The notes below the pieces were generated by a model. The model saw nothing but the letters and a program-made list of their open reading frames with translations. It was not told the DNA's origin and did no database searches. The translations under genes and the position numbers were made by a program. A DNA stretch of 64,000 bases. Origin: Phormidesmis priestleyi ULC007. GTDB taxonomy: Bacteria > Cyanobacteriota > Cyanobacteriia > Leptolyngbyales > Leptolyngbyaceae. The DNA lies in NCBI RefSeq assembly GCF_001895925.1, contig NZ_MPPI01000016.1, positions 1 to 64,000 on the forward strand, given 5' to 3'. This document shows positions 43,645-53,449 of the stretch, piece by piece (position 1 is the first letter of the stretch; every line of letters starts with the position of its first letter).

Positions 43645-44619
43645 TTAAGGCTCCATTCCTGCTTGTTTTAGCGCATTTTGCATCGGAGCCAAATGACGCG
43701 TATGGTCAATGCTCACTAACTCAGTTGAGTTATACAGATCTTTTAGCAACGCATTGTTAGCTGGCTCATTGAGTTTTTGTAACGCACTCATCACACGACC
43801 GCGCAGATCGGCGGGAACTCGATCGTCGATCGCAACTCCATGCGCCGGAACTCCTGAAATCGCATGAAGAATTCTAAGCTGCTGACTTTCCGCAGGCGTG
43901 ATATAGGGAGCCTTGAGCGCATATTCCGATACAGCGGCGACCTCTGCTTGTCCTTTCAAAACGGCTTGCAGCGCTCCCGCGTAGTTGTTGCCATAAGTGA
44001 CTTCGCCAAAAAATTCTTTGACGCGATCGCGGTTTTCAACCAGCCCTTGTTTCACCAAATCACCGACCGGAAAAATGAAGCCCGATCCAGAAGTCGGCGA
44101 GGTGAAGGCGATTTTCTTACCGCGCAGTTGCTCTAGATTTTGCTTGGCATCGTCTTTGCTTTGCAGGGGGCTGTCATTTCGCACGACGAACACCGATCGG
44201 TAGGTATGTCCTCCAGAATAATCGGGGCGCACTTCAGCTAAATAAAGCCGAGAACCTGCTAACTGTTCCGCTTTGAGCGCCGAACGGCTGCTGAGAAATG
44301 CCACTTCCGCTTGCTCGGCTTTCAGCGCTTCGACGGCGGCAGTATCATCACCAATCACGGCGATCACAGGCATTTTCAGTTCAGTTGATAAGAGAGCGGC
44401 GATCGCGTTGGCTTTGGTTTGTACCTCGGTTGCCCCAGACCGACTTGGAAAGACAACTCGCAACTGATTCAAGGAGTTAGCAGAGGCAGTTTGTCCTTGA
44501 GTTGCAGCCACTGGGTTTGAGGAGGTCGGAGGCTGAGTACTGCACGCGCTAATAAAGGTGGTAGTCAAGGCTAGAAATGCAGCACTGAGGTTAAAACTTG
44601 CAGTTCGATTTGATTTCAT
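43645..44619 (-). CDS. phnD: PhnD-type phosphonate/phosphite-binding lipoprotein
   Basis: A 324-residue secreted protein. The signal region ends in TFISACSTQPP, a lipobox with the Cys at about residue 26. The mature protein contains VVFPSRSGATEVQTKANAIAALLS, AFLSSRSALKAEQL, VVRNDSPLQSKDDAKQNLEQLRGKKIAFTSPTSGSGFIFP and PAHGVAIDDRVP, as in PhnD-family binding proteins. It is the first gene of the phnDCE-type operon and has a second, orphan paralogue at 20054-20980. The two share the family fold but low similarity. Confidence 0.9.
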   Translation of the reverse strand: MKSNRTASFNLSAAFLALTTTFISACSTQPPTSSNPVAATQGQTASANSLNQLRVVFPSRSGATEVQTKANAIAALLSTELKMPVIAVIGDDTAAVEALKAEQAEVAFLSSRSALKAEQLAGSRLYLAEVRPDYSGGHTYRSVFVVRNDSPLQSKDDAKQNLEQLRGKKIAFTSPTSGSGFIFPVGDLVKQGLVENRDRVKEFFGEVTYGNNYAGALQAVLKGQAEVAAVSEYALKAPYITPAESQQLRILHAISGVPAHGVAIDDRVPADLRGRVMSALQKLNEPANNALLKDLYNSTELVSIDHTRHLAPMQNALKQAGMEP

Positions 44620-44750
44620 TACACGAGTCCGAGTTTAAGTGAAAAACGCCTTTATTAGAAGCAATTATCAGTAAGTCAAAGAGATTGTAAAGGCTTATGA
44701 GAACCAAAGTCAATAAGTTGTTGCAGACAGATTTACCAAAGTCATGCGGG

Positions 44751-45829
44751 TTATATCAAACGCTGGCTATGAGCTTTGAGCAACGAGACGCAGATTGCCA
44801 TCACTCGATCGACAGAAATCTCGTCCAAGCACGTATTCCACTGCTCAAAGGGGCACGTCCCGTCATACCAACAGCGCTGCATCGTAAAGTTTTGAATCAC
44901 CCGCTCTGGGCACTCTGGGTAGCCCTGCACGTTAATATGCGGCGCGGGTTGACCATACCAGGAAGGCCCAAATAAAGTAATAGACCTCCTGCACGAATCC
45001 GGGAACGCCCCCTAAGATCGCAGGGTGGGTTACGTCGAGAATTTTATTCATGCAGGAGGTCTAATGGTCGGGGTGCCGACTGCGGCTGCGATCCGAGCCG
45101 AACCCGTGTCTGAGGCAATCGTCAAATCTGACTGAGACAGCATCGCAGCAAGTTCTGTCAGTGTCCCCGGTTGCCAGATCTGGGCAGTTCCTCCGATCGA
45201 TTCCACCAGTTCTGTCACCTGATTAGAATCTGAGCCGATCGGCACCACGATCGCGGCGTTCAATGTTTTCTGTAACTCTTGCCCTAATCGAATAAACTTC
45301 TCAGTTGACCATTGCTTGATCTGCATCCCCGAATCGCGATAGAGAACAACGATCTGGGGTTTAAAGTCCCCTAATTTTTCTTGTGCGTCCTGCTGTTCTT
45401 GTTGGGTTATATACAACTGAGGAGCCGCGATCGCATCGGCACAAATCAATCCTTCACTCAACAGAATTTTAATAAAGCGATCGCTGACAAATTGATCATC
45501 AGATGGCGATCGCCATAAATTTGTGACGACGCGAGTAGCACCACTCTGATGAATGATCTGATCAACGCGATCGTAATTAGTATCAGAAACAATCAAATCA
45601 TACTTTTGTTAGCTGTGAAGTGTTGCGATCGCCTGCTTTAATTGACCCTTTTGAGCAATCTCAACATACTCAATCAACGGGTCAGCTTTGAGCAGATCTC
45701 CCCCTGGTGAAAACGTCAGAACGGTTAAAGTTGCATCGGGGTACGATCGTCCCAAGGCTTGAATAGCAGGTAAAGCGATTAAAACGTCGCCAATCCTCCC
45801 AATAGTTCAACAAACAGAATGCGATTCAT
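44751..45829 (-). pseudogene. Glycosyltransferase family 9 gene, three inactivating lesions
   Basis: A GT9 (heptosyltransferase-like) gene read in pieces. MNRILFVELLGGL starts at 45829. A one-base deletion near 45789 (GGATTGGCGAC for GGATTGGGCGAC) shifts the frame. A TAA at 45609-45611 follows LHS. The body then runs to GTPTI at 45064, where an 83-bp MITE is inserted, and the C-terminus resumes at LFGPSWYGQPAPHINV and ends ...SQRLI at 44751. Joining across the element with one TA gives an in-frame GTPTIITLFGPSW. It would have been about 330 residues. Clearly non-functional. Confidence 0.9.
44981..45063. mobile_element. MITE family A, core-deleted copy inside the GT9 gene
   Basis: 83 bp including a TA at each end. 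Ends are TAGACCTCCTGCACGAAT and ATTCATGCAGGAGGTCTA, with the left arm through CCCCCTAA and the right arm from GATCGCAG but without the hairpin core. Removing the element and one TA restores the GT9 reading frame, which is direct evidence for TA target-site duplication. Confidence 0.85.
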
Positions 45830-45857
45830 GCAGCCTCTCTCAAATCCACGAACGCAA

Positions 45858-45890
45858 AGACCTCCGACTTCTTTAAAGAGTCGGAGGTCT
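45858..45890 (-). terminator. Hairpin downstream of ahcY
   Basis: AGACCTCCGACT and AGTCGGAGGTCT form a 12-base stem with a short loop, 25 bases past the ahcY stop. The following T-run is weak. Confidence 0.65.
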
Positions 45891-45914
45891 GGATGGCTCA
45901 AAACCTAGCTAGGC

Positions 45915-47763
<1,849 letters not shown>

Positions 47764-48138
47764 ATGCAAACGGGTCGATTCTTTTCACTGGGTAAAGGAC
47801 GAGTCGGTCAATATCTTTCTCCTAGAGTTTTAGTGGTCAGAACGCCGTTTCAAAAAGCTGCAAAGCTTCGAGAGACTTGCTATTTTGGCTTTGAAAAAAT
47901 CAGCCAAGCTCAAAAATTTGCCCATTCTTTGGCGAGTTCTGGCTATTTATTTCAATTGCAGCAGAGCGAAATGCTGACTCAGTTTCCTCACGAAATCAAA
48001 CTCTCTGGAAACCCTGGTATTGCCAAGACCCTCGCTTATTGGGATCGATTAGACCAGAAGCAAATCGCCTCTGACAAAGCTCATTCTAGCCCTAGTCGCA
48101 ATCAAAATCAGCGATCGCTCACCCGTCTCGTCGCCTAA
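47764..48138 (+). CDS. Small conserved hypothetical protein
   Basis: A 124-residue basic protein starting MQTGRFFSLGKGRVGQYLSPRVLVVRTPFQKAAKL and containing CYFGFEKISQAQKFAHSLASSGYLFQLQQS. It seems to be one compact domain of about 90 residues with a Ser/Arg/Gln-rich tail. No motif I recognise. An in-frame ATG at 47677 would add 29 residues, but a TACAAT box lies between the two starts, so the later one is preferred. The next gene on the same strand has the same ACTACAATAG promoter-like box upstream, hinting at shared control. Confidence 0.6.
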   Translation: MQTGRFFSLGKGRVGQYLSPRVLVVRTPFQKAAKLRETCYFGFEKISQAQKFAHSLASSGYLFQLQQSEMLTQFPHEIKLSGNPGIAKTLAYWDRLDQKQIASDKAHSSPSRNQNQRSLTRLVA

Positions 48139-48214
48139 TGATTTCCCTGATTTTCAGGTTGCAACTGTCGTGGATTTTCACTACAATAGTACAAATGATT
48201 CAAGTTCTTACCCT

Positions 48215-48481
48215 ATGACGAAACACTACATTCTGCACCTTGACCCTGCTGCCAAATATGAGTGGGATCGATGTTCGCTGCGTGACCCGATCACCGCCGA
48301 TCGACCCGCCTTTGCTGACTTAATTGCTGAAGCTGTCGGTGAGCAACCTGGCTCTTATCTGGTTGCCGTCAATCTCGAAGTCACCGTTTTAGAGCAAACA
48401 GGCCCTCAATCTCAATCGGCTCCTGCCCACGAGTTGCCCACCCGAACCGCTCTGCCCCAACTGCAAGAACTGGTTGCCTAA
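48215..48481 (+). CDS. Small conserved hypothetical protein
   Basis: An 88-residue acidic protein beginning MTKHYILHLDPAAKYEWDRCSLRDPITADRPAFADLIAEAV. The ATG at 48215 is chosen over a GTG at 48170 because the box ACTACAATAG (48180-48189) between them looks like a promoter -10 region. No membrane segment. No family recognised. It is followed by the coiled-coil gene at 48575 on the same strand. Confidence 0.6.
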   Translation: MTKHYILHLDPAAKYEWDRCSLRDPITADRPAFADLIAEAVGEQPGSYLVAVNLEVTVLEQTGPQSQSAPAHELPTRTALPQLQELVA

Positions 48482-48574
48482 GGTTCTCGTGCGGTTCCCA
48501 TTTTGTCGTTCGTAGTCTCAGTCTGGGGTGACTGATTTGGCTACTGGCTACTCCACCGTCTTCAAGGAATGTCA

Positions 48575-48952
48575 GATATGAAACTGCGTTTAGGTCAATA
48601 TCCCGCCGCGATCGCGCAAGCTGCCCAACACGTCAATGAGCTAGAGCAAAACATTGCTGAGATTCGTCAGCACCTGGCTCGACTCGAAGGCAATGCCGAT
48701 ATGGTCGTCGCCTTTGAAACCGCCCTTAAAAATGACAACCAGCGCAAAGCCCGCCGTTTTGAGGTTTTGCAAGTCAACCACGAATATTCTCACGCGATCG
48801 ATGCCCTCAACCGGGCCGCCACCGAAAAAGCCAACGCCCTGGCTCATCTAGAACACTTGCGAAATGAGTTTAGCGTCGCCAAGCTAGAAACCCGACTGAC
48901 GATCGCTCAACAACTTACAGGTCTAGAGTCTCGTGAACTCGTTGGGTTATAG
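48575..48952 (+). CDS. Coiled-coil hypothetical protein
   Basis: A 125-residue, almost wholly helical protein (MKLRLGQYPAAIAQAAQHVNELEQNIAEIRQHLARLEG..., ending ETRLTIAQQLTGLESRELVGL). Heptad-like spacing of Leu/Ala over about residues 10-110 predicts a coiled coil. The ATG could also lie three or six bases earlier (MSDMKL at 48569 is in frame). A strong terminator follows. It resembles small helper proteins found in phage and defence loci, but no match can be proved from sequence. Confidence 0.6.
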   Translation, partial: DMKLRLGQYPAAIAQAAQHVNELEQNIAEIRQHLARLEGNADMVVAFETALKNDNQRKARRFEVLQVNHEYSHAIDALNRAATEKANALAHLEHLRNEFSVAKLETRLTIAQQLTGLESRELVGL

Positions 48953-48972
48953 TGACTCACGACTAAATCACT

Positions 48973-49008
48973 AAAAGCAGTAGAGCAAATCGGTTCTACT
49001 GCTTTTTT
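48973..49008 (+). terminator. Intrinsic terminator
   Basis: AAAAGCAGTAGA and TCTACTGCTTTTTT form a 12-base stem followed by a T-run, 21 bases past the stop of the coiled-coil gene. The best terminator in the window. Confidence 0.85.
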
Positions 49009-49009
49009 G

Positions 49010-49051
49010 TAGAGAGATGATCTACAAAAAAAATGACCCCCACCCAAGGTG
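49010..49051. repeat. Direct repeat copy 1 flanking a mosaic MITE
   Basis: TAGAGAGATGATCTACAAAA...ATGACCCCCACCCAAGGTG; nearly identical to 49234-49274. The two copies bracket the mosaic element at 49060-49226. Confidence 0.6.
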
Positions 49052-49059
49052 CTTGGGTG

Positions 49060-49226
49060 GACGCACAAATCTCTCGATTCGTCATTGCCGAGATCTTCGC
49101 CCCCTAAATCCCCCAACTTTGGGGGACTTTAAGCCCAAAACTCTGATTCAAAGTCCCCCAGAATGGGGGATTTAGGGGGCAGAAGCCGCTGACAACGAAG
49201 CGAAAAACTCGTCGAACTGACATTTT
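49060..49226. mobile_element. Mosaic MITE (family B left side, family C right side)
   Basis: The left side (CACAAATCTCTCGATTCGTCATTGCCGAGA) resembles family B. The hairpin core lies at 49099-49180, and the right end (GAAGCGAAAAACTCGTCGAACTGACAT) is family C. This mixture suggests recombination at the core. It is part of the 378-base gap between genes, which otherwise holds the terminator and the direct repeats. Confidence 0.6.
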
Positions 49227-49233
49227 TTATTTA

Positions 49234-49274
49234 TAGAGAGATGATCTACAAAAAAATGACCCCCGCTCAAGGTG
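49234..49274. repeat. Direct repeat copy 2 flanking a mosaic MITE
   Basis: Second copy of the 49010-49051 sequence, same orientation. Too long for a normal target duplication, so it more likely reflects a local duplication. Confidence 0.6.
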
Positions 49275-49330
49275 AAGGTCACTTAATTGATTCAAGTTCT
49301 TAATGAAGACTAGTAGAAATTGGCACATTT

Positions 49331-49684
49331 ATGCAAGAACAAATGGTAGATGTGATTCGCGAGTTAATGAAAACGCAGGGAATGAGCATTCGCAAAATCT
49401 CTGCTGAAATTGCTAAAGAACATGGCGGAAGTGCCTTGGGTTACACTCAGCAAATCAGTCGCATCTTAAACGATCCGTCTTATGACCCAAACTTCTCAAC
49501 GGTTGAGAAAATTCTAACCGCTCTGAAATGCTCTCTATGGCAAACCAATCAAACCACTGATCTCAAAATCGTAGAAACTCGATTAGATCAGTTAGGCGGC
49601 GATGTGGCAGAGATGAAATCGACGATCGCAGATCTCTCCTCAGCCTTGGCAGAAATTAGCGATCGATTAGACCTTTCTGATTAA
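49331..49684 (+). CDS. Helix-turn-helix-like hypothetical protein with C-terminal coil
   Basis: A 117-residue protein. The N-terminal ~75 residues (VIRELMKTQGMSIRKISAEIAKEHGGSALGYTQQISRILNDPSYDPNFSTVEKILTAL) have the helix order of an XRE-type DNA-binding domain. The last 40 (LDQLGGDVAEMKSTIADLSSALAEISDRL) form a coiled coil, probably for dimerisation. A DNA-binding regulator is likely. Targets are unknown. It is preceded by the repeat-rich gap. Confidence 0.65.
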   Translation: MQEQMVDVIRELMKTQGMSIRKISAEIAKEHGGSALGYTQQISRILNDPSYDPNFSTVEKILTALKCSLWQTNQTTDLKIVETRLDQLGGDVAEMKSTIADLSSALAEISDRLDLSD

Positions 49685-49742
49685 CTCGCTTGCATTTTGA
49701 GCAAGAGTGCTAAAATTTCCCCTATTGACCATTGCAGCCCTG

Positions 49743-50120
49743 ATGAGAATTATTATTACGCCCCAAGAGCTTGAGCAATATCGAGCCGAACTTTTTGATC
49801 ACGCGGCGGCTCTAGATGCCCTGAGAGTCATTGAAGACTGTGATGGCGATTTAGAAGACGCTGCGATCGCTCTAGCTATTCGCTCAGGGCAAGAGCCTGA
49901 CACCAACGATCGCTGGATCGAAGGATTAGCAAAACGCTGGCGACATGTGCTTTGCCACGCTGATTTGCAGGAGAGTTTAGAAGATGGGCTAAGTGGAGCG
50001 GTTGTGGATGCGATCTCGGCAAGCACCGAAATTCCTGCTAAGTTGGTGACTCCCGTCGCGCTCTATGTTTTAAAGTCAGGAGTGCAAAACTTTTGTCAGC
50101 CTCTAGCAGAAAAGGTTTAA
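49743..50120 (+). CDS. Small conserved hypothetical protein
   Basis: A 125-residue helical protein starting MRIIITPQELEQYRAELFDHAAALDALRVIEDCDGDLEDAAIALAIRSGQEP. The DGDLEDAAIALAI stretch looks like a short helical repeat as seen in cyanobacterial hypothetical families. I prefer the ATG at 49743; an in-frame start at 49707 adds 12 hydrophobic residues. No motif or membrane segment. Function unknown. Confidence 0.65.
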   Translation: MRIIITPQELEQYRAELFDHAAALDALRVIEDCDGDLEDAAIALAIRSGQEPDTNDRWIEGLAKRWRHVLCHADLQESLEDGLSGAVVDAISASTEIPAKLVTPVALYVLKSGVQNFCQPLAEKV

Positions 50121-50255
50121 ATCTTAGTTACAATCTCAGAAAATAGTTGCCTTCTACAATTTCGCCGCTACAATGAGTCACAAAACAGGGCGAAAATTCT
50201 GAGATGCGTCAGAGCGCTGCATCTCTAAGACTTTTGTGAGTGGTTTGAGGCGACT

Positions 50256-51119
50256 ATGAAAAGAGAACTGAGACGAATCGAAGAGACACTGCACCAGATC
50301 GATCGCACCGCAACGGTGTTGGCTCCGAGCGATAATCCTGCTTCGACTCGTTCTGGCTCATCCGCTTCAGCGATTAAGTCAGTGTCTTTTGAATTGCAGC
50401 CCAAGACTGCAAAAGTCAGTTCTGCAAAAGTTGTTGCTTCGCCTCAACCTGCGACGATCGATGACTCTCAGATCGTTAGGCAGCTTGCTCCCGCCGTGAC
50501 TGATCCGGCTCCAGCGATGCCAGCCCCGACCCTAGAGCCATTGAAAGTTTTTGTCCAACCTTTTTCGGTCGAAGAAACTGAGGCAAAAATTCCCAATCTG
50601 CCTAAACTCAAAGCACCTAGTTTTAGCAGCCATCGAAATGGGGCAAACCCAGCTCTAGCGACCAATCTGCTGATTGAAATTCAAACGATCGTGGAAGGGT
50701 GGCAAACTGAGTTACACCAGATTTTGCGGCAAATTCAAGATTTATATCTAGAAGGGCCGATCGTTGATGGCTGGCTAGAATCTCACTCCCGCGAACCAGA
50801 GGTTGACTCGTCGGTGTTGCGACACGCCGAAGTCGATCGGTTGATGGACTATGTTGAAGAAATTTGCTCGACTCAAGATCCCCAAAACCAGCCCGTCGCT
50901 TGTGAATCACCCCGCACTGGCTATCGGCTCTGTGGTCTTAACCCGGATGGACAGTTGTGGTCTTGTCCCTGCCCTTCTGAGCAAGTGGCAAGTCTAGGTC
51001 TGGCGATCGCTCGTCATCAAAAACTCCGCCAACTCTTAGGGCGCAAGCAAGACTTAGAAACGCGGCTCAATCATCTAGCGCAAACCCTTGTCGTTATGCA
51101 CAGCCACCTCAAGGAATAA
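50256..51119 (+). CDS. Conserved cyanobacterial hypothetical protein
   Basis: A 287-residue protein. The N-terminal half is Ser/Ala/Pro-rich and probably disordered (about 20-120). Residues about 125-287 form the conserved part: EIQTIVEGWQTELHQILRQIQDLYLEGPIVDGWLESH, then TGYRLCGLNPDGQLWSCPCPSEQVASLGLAIARHQKLRQLLGRKQDLETRL. The second run is one I recognise as conserved in cyanobacteria, with two Cys. No known activity. The start codon follows a GTTTGAGGCGACT leader. Confidence 0.75.
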   Translation: MKRELRRIEETLHQIDRTATVLAPSDNPASTRSGSSASAIKSVSFELQPKTAKVSSAKVVASPQPATIDDSQIVRQLAPAVTDPAPAMPAPTLEPLKVFVQPFSVEETEAKIPNLPKLKAPSFSSHRNGANPALATNLLIEIQTIVEGWQTELHQILRQIQDLYLEGPIVDGWLESHSREPEVDSSVLRHAEVDRLMDYVEEICSTQDPQNQPVACESPRTGYRLCGLNPDGQLWSCPCPSEQVASLGLAIARHQKLRQLLGRKQDLETRLNHLAQTLVVMHSHLKE

Positions 51120-51212
51120 CTCCACTTATTATTAATCCTTGTCAGATAAGGATTGGTATAAAGATAGTGCTTTGCCGGACTGATTGATGCGATCGCACAT
51201 CGTTGATTAATT

Positions 51213-51331
51213 GGGTATTGCAGAATAGAGGGATGATTTGGGTAGGGGCAATCCCCCCGTGGTTGCCCGACCTCAGGGGTAGGCACGGGGGCGCTACCCC
51301 TACAACCATTTCATTCCTGATTCTGCAACAC
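51213..51331. repeat. REP-like palindromic repeat (family F)
   Basis: ATTGCAGAATAGAGGGATG at one end and CATTCCTGATTCTGCAAC at the other, with GTAGGGGCAATCCCCCC and CGCTACCCCTAC between. It lies downstream of both convergent genes and may terminate both. Confidence 0.6.
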
Positions 51332-51342
51332 CGTTAATCACC

Positions 51343-52242
51343 CTAAAATTGTTCTAGCCCCAGAAACTGGGTTGAACTTTCGGCAGTCGCGGCTCTGCAA
51401 CTACTAGAAATGACGCGCGCGTCGAACACTTCAATGCGACAGGTGCCAGTTGTGTTGTTCAGCACTCGCAGGTTGGCGGAAGAGGTGTAACTCCTGACGC
51501 GACCATCTAATGTAAAGCTATTGGGAACCGAACCATTGGTGCGTCGAATCACTGCACCCCGATATTGAACTCGCGCTCTAGGGGCATCCGTTCGTCCTCC
51601 TGGCTCTGTGAGTTCAAAGCCAAAATTATCTCGATCGATGGTCAGGACAGTCGTTGCAGTTCGTCCTCTCGTAAAAGCAGAACCCTGAGCCACTCCTCTG
51701 CCCTGGAAAGTTCCTTGCACAGCAGGAGGAGTTGGATTCCCTGGATTGGTGTTTTGAGAGAGATAGCGTAGAGTGCCCGACTCGCGATCGGTTCGATAAA
51801 AGATAGTCAATTGACCTGGGTTAGCTACCTCATACCGTTGAGCACCTTGTAATGCTTTCAGATATCGCGACTCCTGGGTCATGAGAGGCTCCTCACAAGC
51901 CTTAAACGTGGTGGCAAGCGGGCCAATCTTCAATTGATTACCCCGCGTTTGGAAGCCCCCATTAAAGCGATTGCATCCACCTGTACCCGTGACGCGATCG
52001 CCCGCAAAGTCTGCGGTTAAGTCAGTCGAGGGAACCATCGGAGTCGGAGCGCTTGATTCTGTCATGTTTGACAGTCGCCAATTTCCGATGATTAAGGAAG
52101 AGGATTGAGCCGTTTGAAAAGGCAGTTTTTTGGGGAAGGGCTGTGCCATTACGGGGCTTGCCGCCGTAACACCAACTGATCCAACTATCAGAGTGGCGAT
52201 GCAACCCGCTAATGGTTGACTGTATGCAGTTTTATAGTTCAT
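51343..52242 (-). CDS. Secreted META-domain protein with duplicated C-terminal domain
   Basis: A 299-residue protein. A signal peptide ends near VMAQPFP. Residues about 45-165 are a META/HslJ-like domain (GNWRLSNM, GTGGCNRFNGGFQ, ATTFKACEEPLMTQE). The last ~130 residues (QGRGVAQGSAFTRGRTATTVLTIDRDNFGF to SSTQFLGLEQF) are shared with the next protein. META domains occur in heat-shock and stress envelope proteins. The C-terminal domain is unknown to me and has three Cys near its end. The gene is 13 bases downstream of its paralogue. Confidence 0.82.
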   Translation of the reverse strand: MNYKTAYSQPLAGCIATLIVGSVGVTAASPVMAQPFPKKLPFQTAQSSSLIIGNWRLSNMTESSAPTPMVPSTDLTADFAGDRVTGTGGCNRFNGGFQTRGNQLKIGPLATTFKACEEPLMTQESRYLKALQGAQRYEVANPGQLTIFYRTDRESGTLRYLSQNTNPGNPTPPAVQGTFQGRGVAQGSAFTRGRTATTVLTIDRDNFGFELTEPGGRTDAPRARVQYRGAVIRRTNGSVPNSFTLDGRVRSYTSSANLRVLNNTTGTCRIEVFDARVISSSCRAATAESSTQFLGLEQF

Positions 52243-52255
52243 TTTGTACTCCAGA

Positions 52256-52834
52256 TTAAAATTGTTCTAGCCCCAGAAACTGGGTTGAACTCTCGGCAGT
52301 CGCAGCTCTGCAACTACTAGAGAGCACGAGGGAGTTGAATACTTCAATCCGACAAGTGCCCGTTGTGTTGTTAAGCACTCGCAGGTTGGCAGAAGAGGTG
52401 TAACTCCTGACGCGACCGTCTAATGTAAAGCCGCCGGAGGTCGCACTGGTTGTTTTGTTTGTCTGCCGAATGATTGCACCCCGATATTGAACTCGTGCTC
52501 TGGGTGCATCCGTTCGTCCTCCTGGCTCTGCCAGTTCAAAGACAAAATTATCTCGGTCAATGGTCAGGACAGTCGTTGCAGTCCGTCCTCTCGTAAAAGC
52601 AGAACCCTGAGCCACTCCTCGGCCCTGGAAATTTGTTTGAACAGCAGGACGGGGTGAATTCCCTGGAGTTGCTTGTCCCACTATAGGGACATTAGAAGGG
52701 GCAAGTTTCGACTGAAATTTCTGGTCAGTGATTTGAGCATTCGCGCCGGAAAGCAACGATGACCCCAGGGCTGCTATGAGGGCCGTGACTCCAGTCAAAC
52801 AACAAATCTGCTTAAACATCATGCATCTCCTCAA
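52256..52834 (-). CDS. Secreted paralogue with the same C-terminal domain, no META domain
   Basis: A 192-residue protein with a signal peptide (about 1-35, ending near GANAQ). Apart from a short linker it consists of the ~130-residue C-terminal domain of the preceding protein, with very few amino-acid differences and high nucleotide identity. This looks like a recent duplication or gene conversion. Both end in the identical ...SCRAATAESSTQFLGLEQF. Function unknown; probably periplasmic. Confidence 0.8.
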   Translation of the reverse strand: MRRCMMFKQICCLTGVTALIAALGSSLLSGANAQITDQKFQSKLAPSNVPIVGQATPGNSPRPAVQTNFQGRGVAQGSAFTRGRTATTVLTIDRDNFVFELAEPGGRTDAPRARVQYRGAIIRQTNKTTSATSGGFTLDGRVRSYTSSANLRVLNNTTGTCRIEVFNSLVLSSSCRAATAESSTQFLGLEQF

Positions 52835-53446
52835 TTATGGAATGGGGTTTTCTGTAAAAATTTTGCTGGGGTGATACCCATTAACATCACCTCAAATTAG
52901 ACGGTACGATCGCTGCATTTGAGCCTGTAATTGTAATTTAATTCGGCAGTGCTTTTTACCACAAGCCGCTGACGATTTGAGAAGTGAAGCGTAAAAACTC
53001 CGACTCTTGAGCAGTTTTATAAAAGATCTGTAACCGCTGGTTACTCACCCTGAATAAAGGCTTGCAGTTCACCCTATGCACCGCAATGGTAGATCAATTC
53101 TCAACTTACTCTATAAAGATAAGAAACTTATAGGACGCACGAAGTTTGATCCCCAACCCGATTAGAAAGGGGATTTTCGGAATTAAGACCAGAATTTATG
53201 TAGGGGCATGGCACTGCCGTGCCTATTGACATTGCAAGTCACCGAGGGTGCGACCTCTACCTGATACTAAAGTGACTCAAGCCTCCTGCTGATAAGGTTT
53301 TTGAACGATTTCACAGTAGTCTTTTTGATTATTCATTGATCAATTTTACAGGCACTCAAAACCCTTATGGAGCAAAAGGTAATCGGTTTTTTCCAATGTA
53401 TCGGATGGAGGTCGCACCCGTCACCGACATGATTTAATTCACGATC
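52835..53446. other. Intergenic region with nested repeats
   Basis: No gene is seen. Bases 52835-53200 are unremarkable. Then comes a family E repeat broken by the 174-bp element at 53246-53419. The phaB relic ends inside the last repeat bases. Confidence 0.55.
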
Positions 53447-53449
53447 CTA
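53204..53449. repeat. Family E repeat interrupted by a MITE-like element
   Basis: GTAGGGGCATGGCACTGCCGTGCC..ATTGCAAGTCACCGA is split from ..CACCGACATGATTTAATTCACGATCCTAA by an insertion. Joined over one copy of GTCACCGA it matches the family E order at 21225-21303 reversed. Confidence 0.65.
53246..53419. mobile_element. 174-bp MITE-like element with 8-bp target duplication
   Basis: Ends GGGTGCGACCTC and GAGGTCGCACCC are perfect 12-base inverted repeats, with further matches beyond. GTCACCGA occurs just before (53238-53245) and just after (53420-53427). It has no coding capacity; an autonomous transposon with such ends must lie elsewhere in the genome. Confidence 0.75.

Noticed and set aside
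44697-44975. Plus-strand frame of 92 codons
   Set aside because: It is antisense to the C-terminal part of the GT9 pseudogene, which has clear family sequence on the other strand.
45048-45596. A 182-codon frame as an intact glycosyltransferase
   Set aside because: It lacks the N- and C-terminal parts, which lie beyond a frameshift, a nonsense codon and a MITE; treated as one pseudogene.
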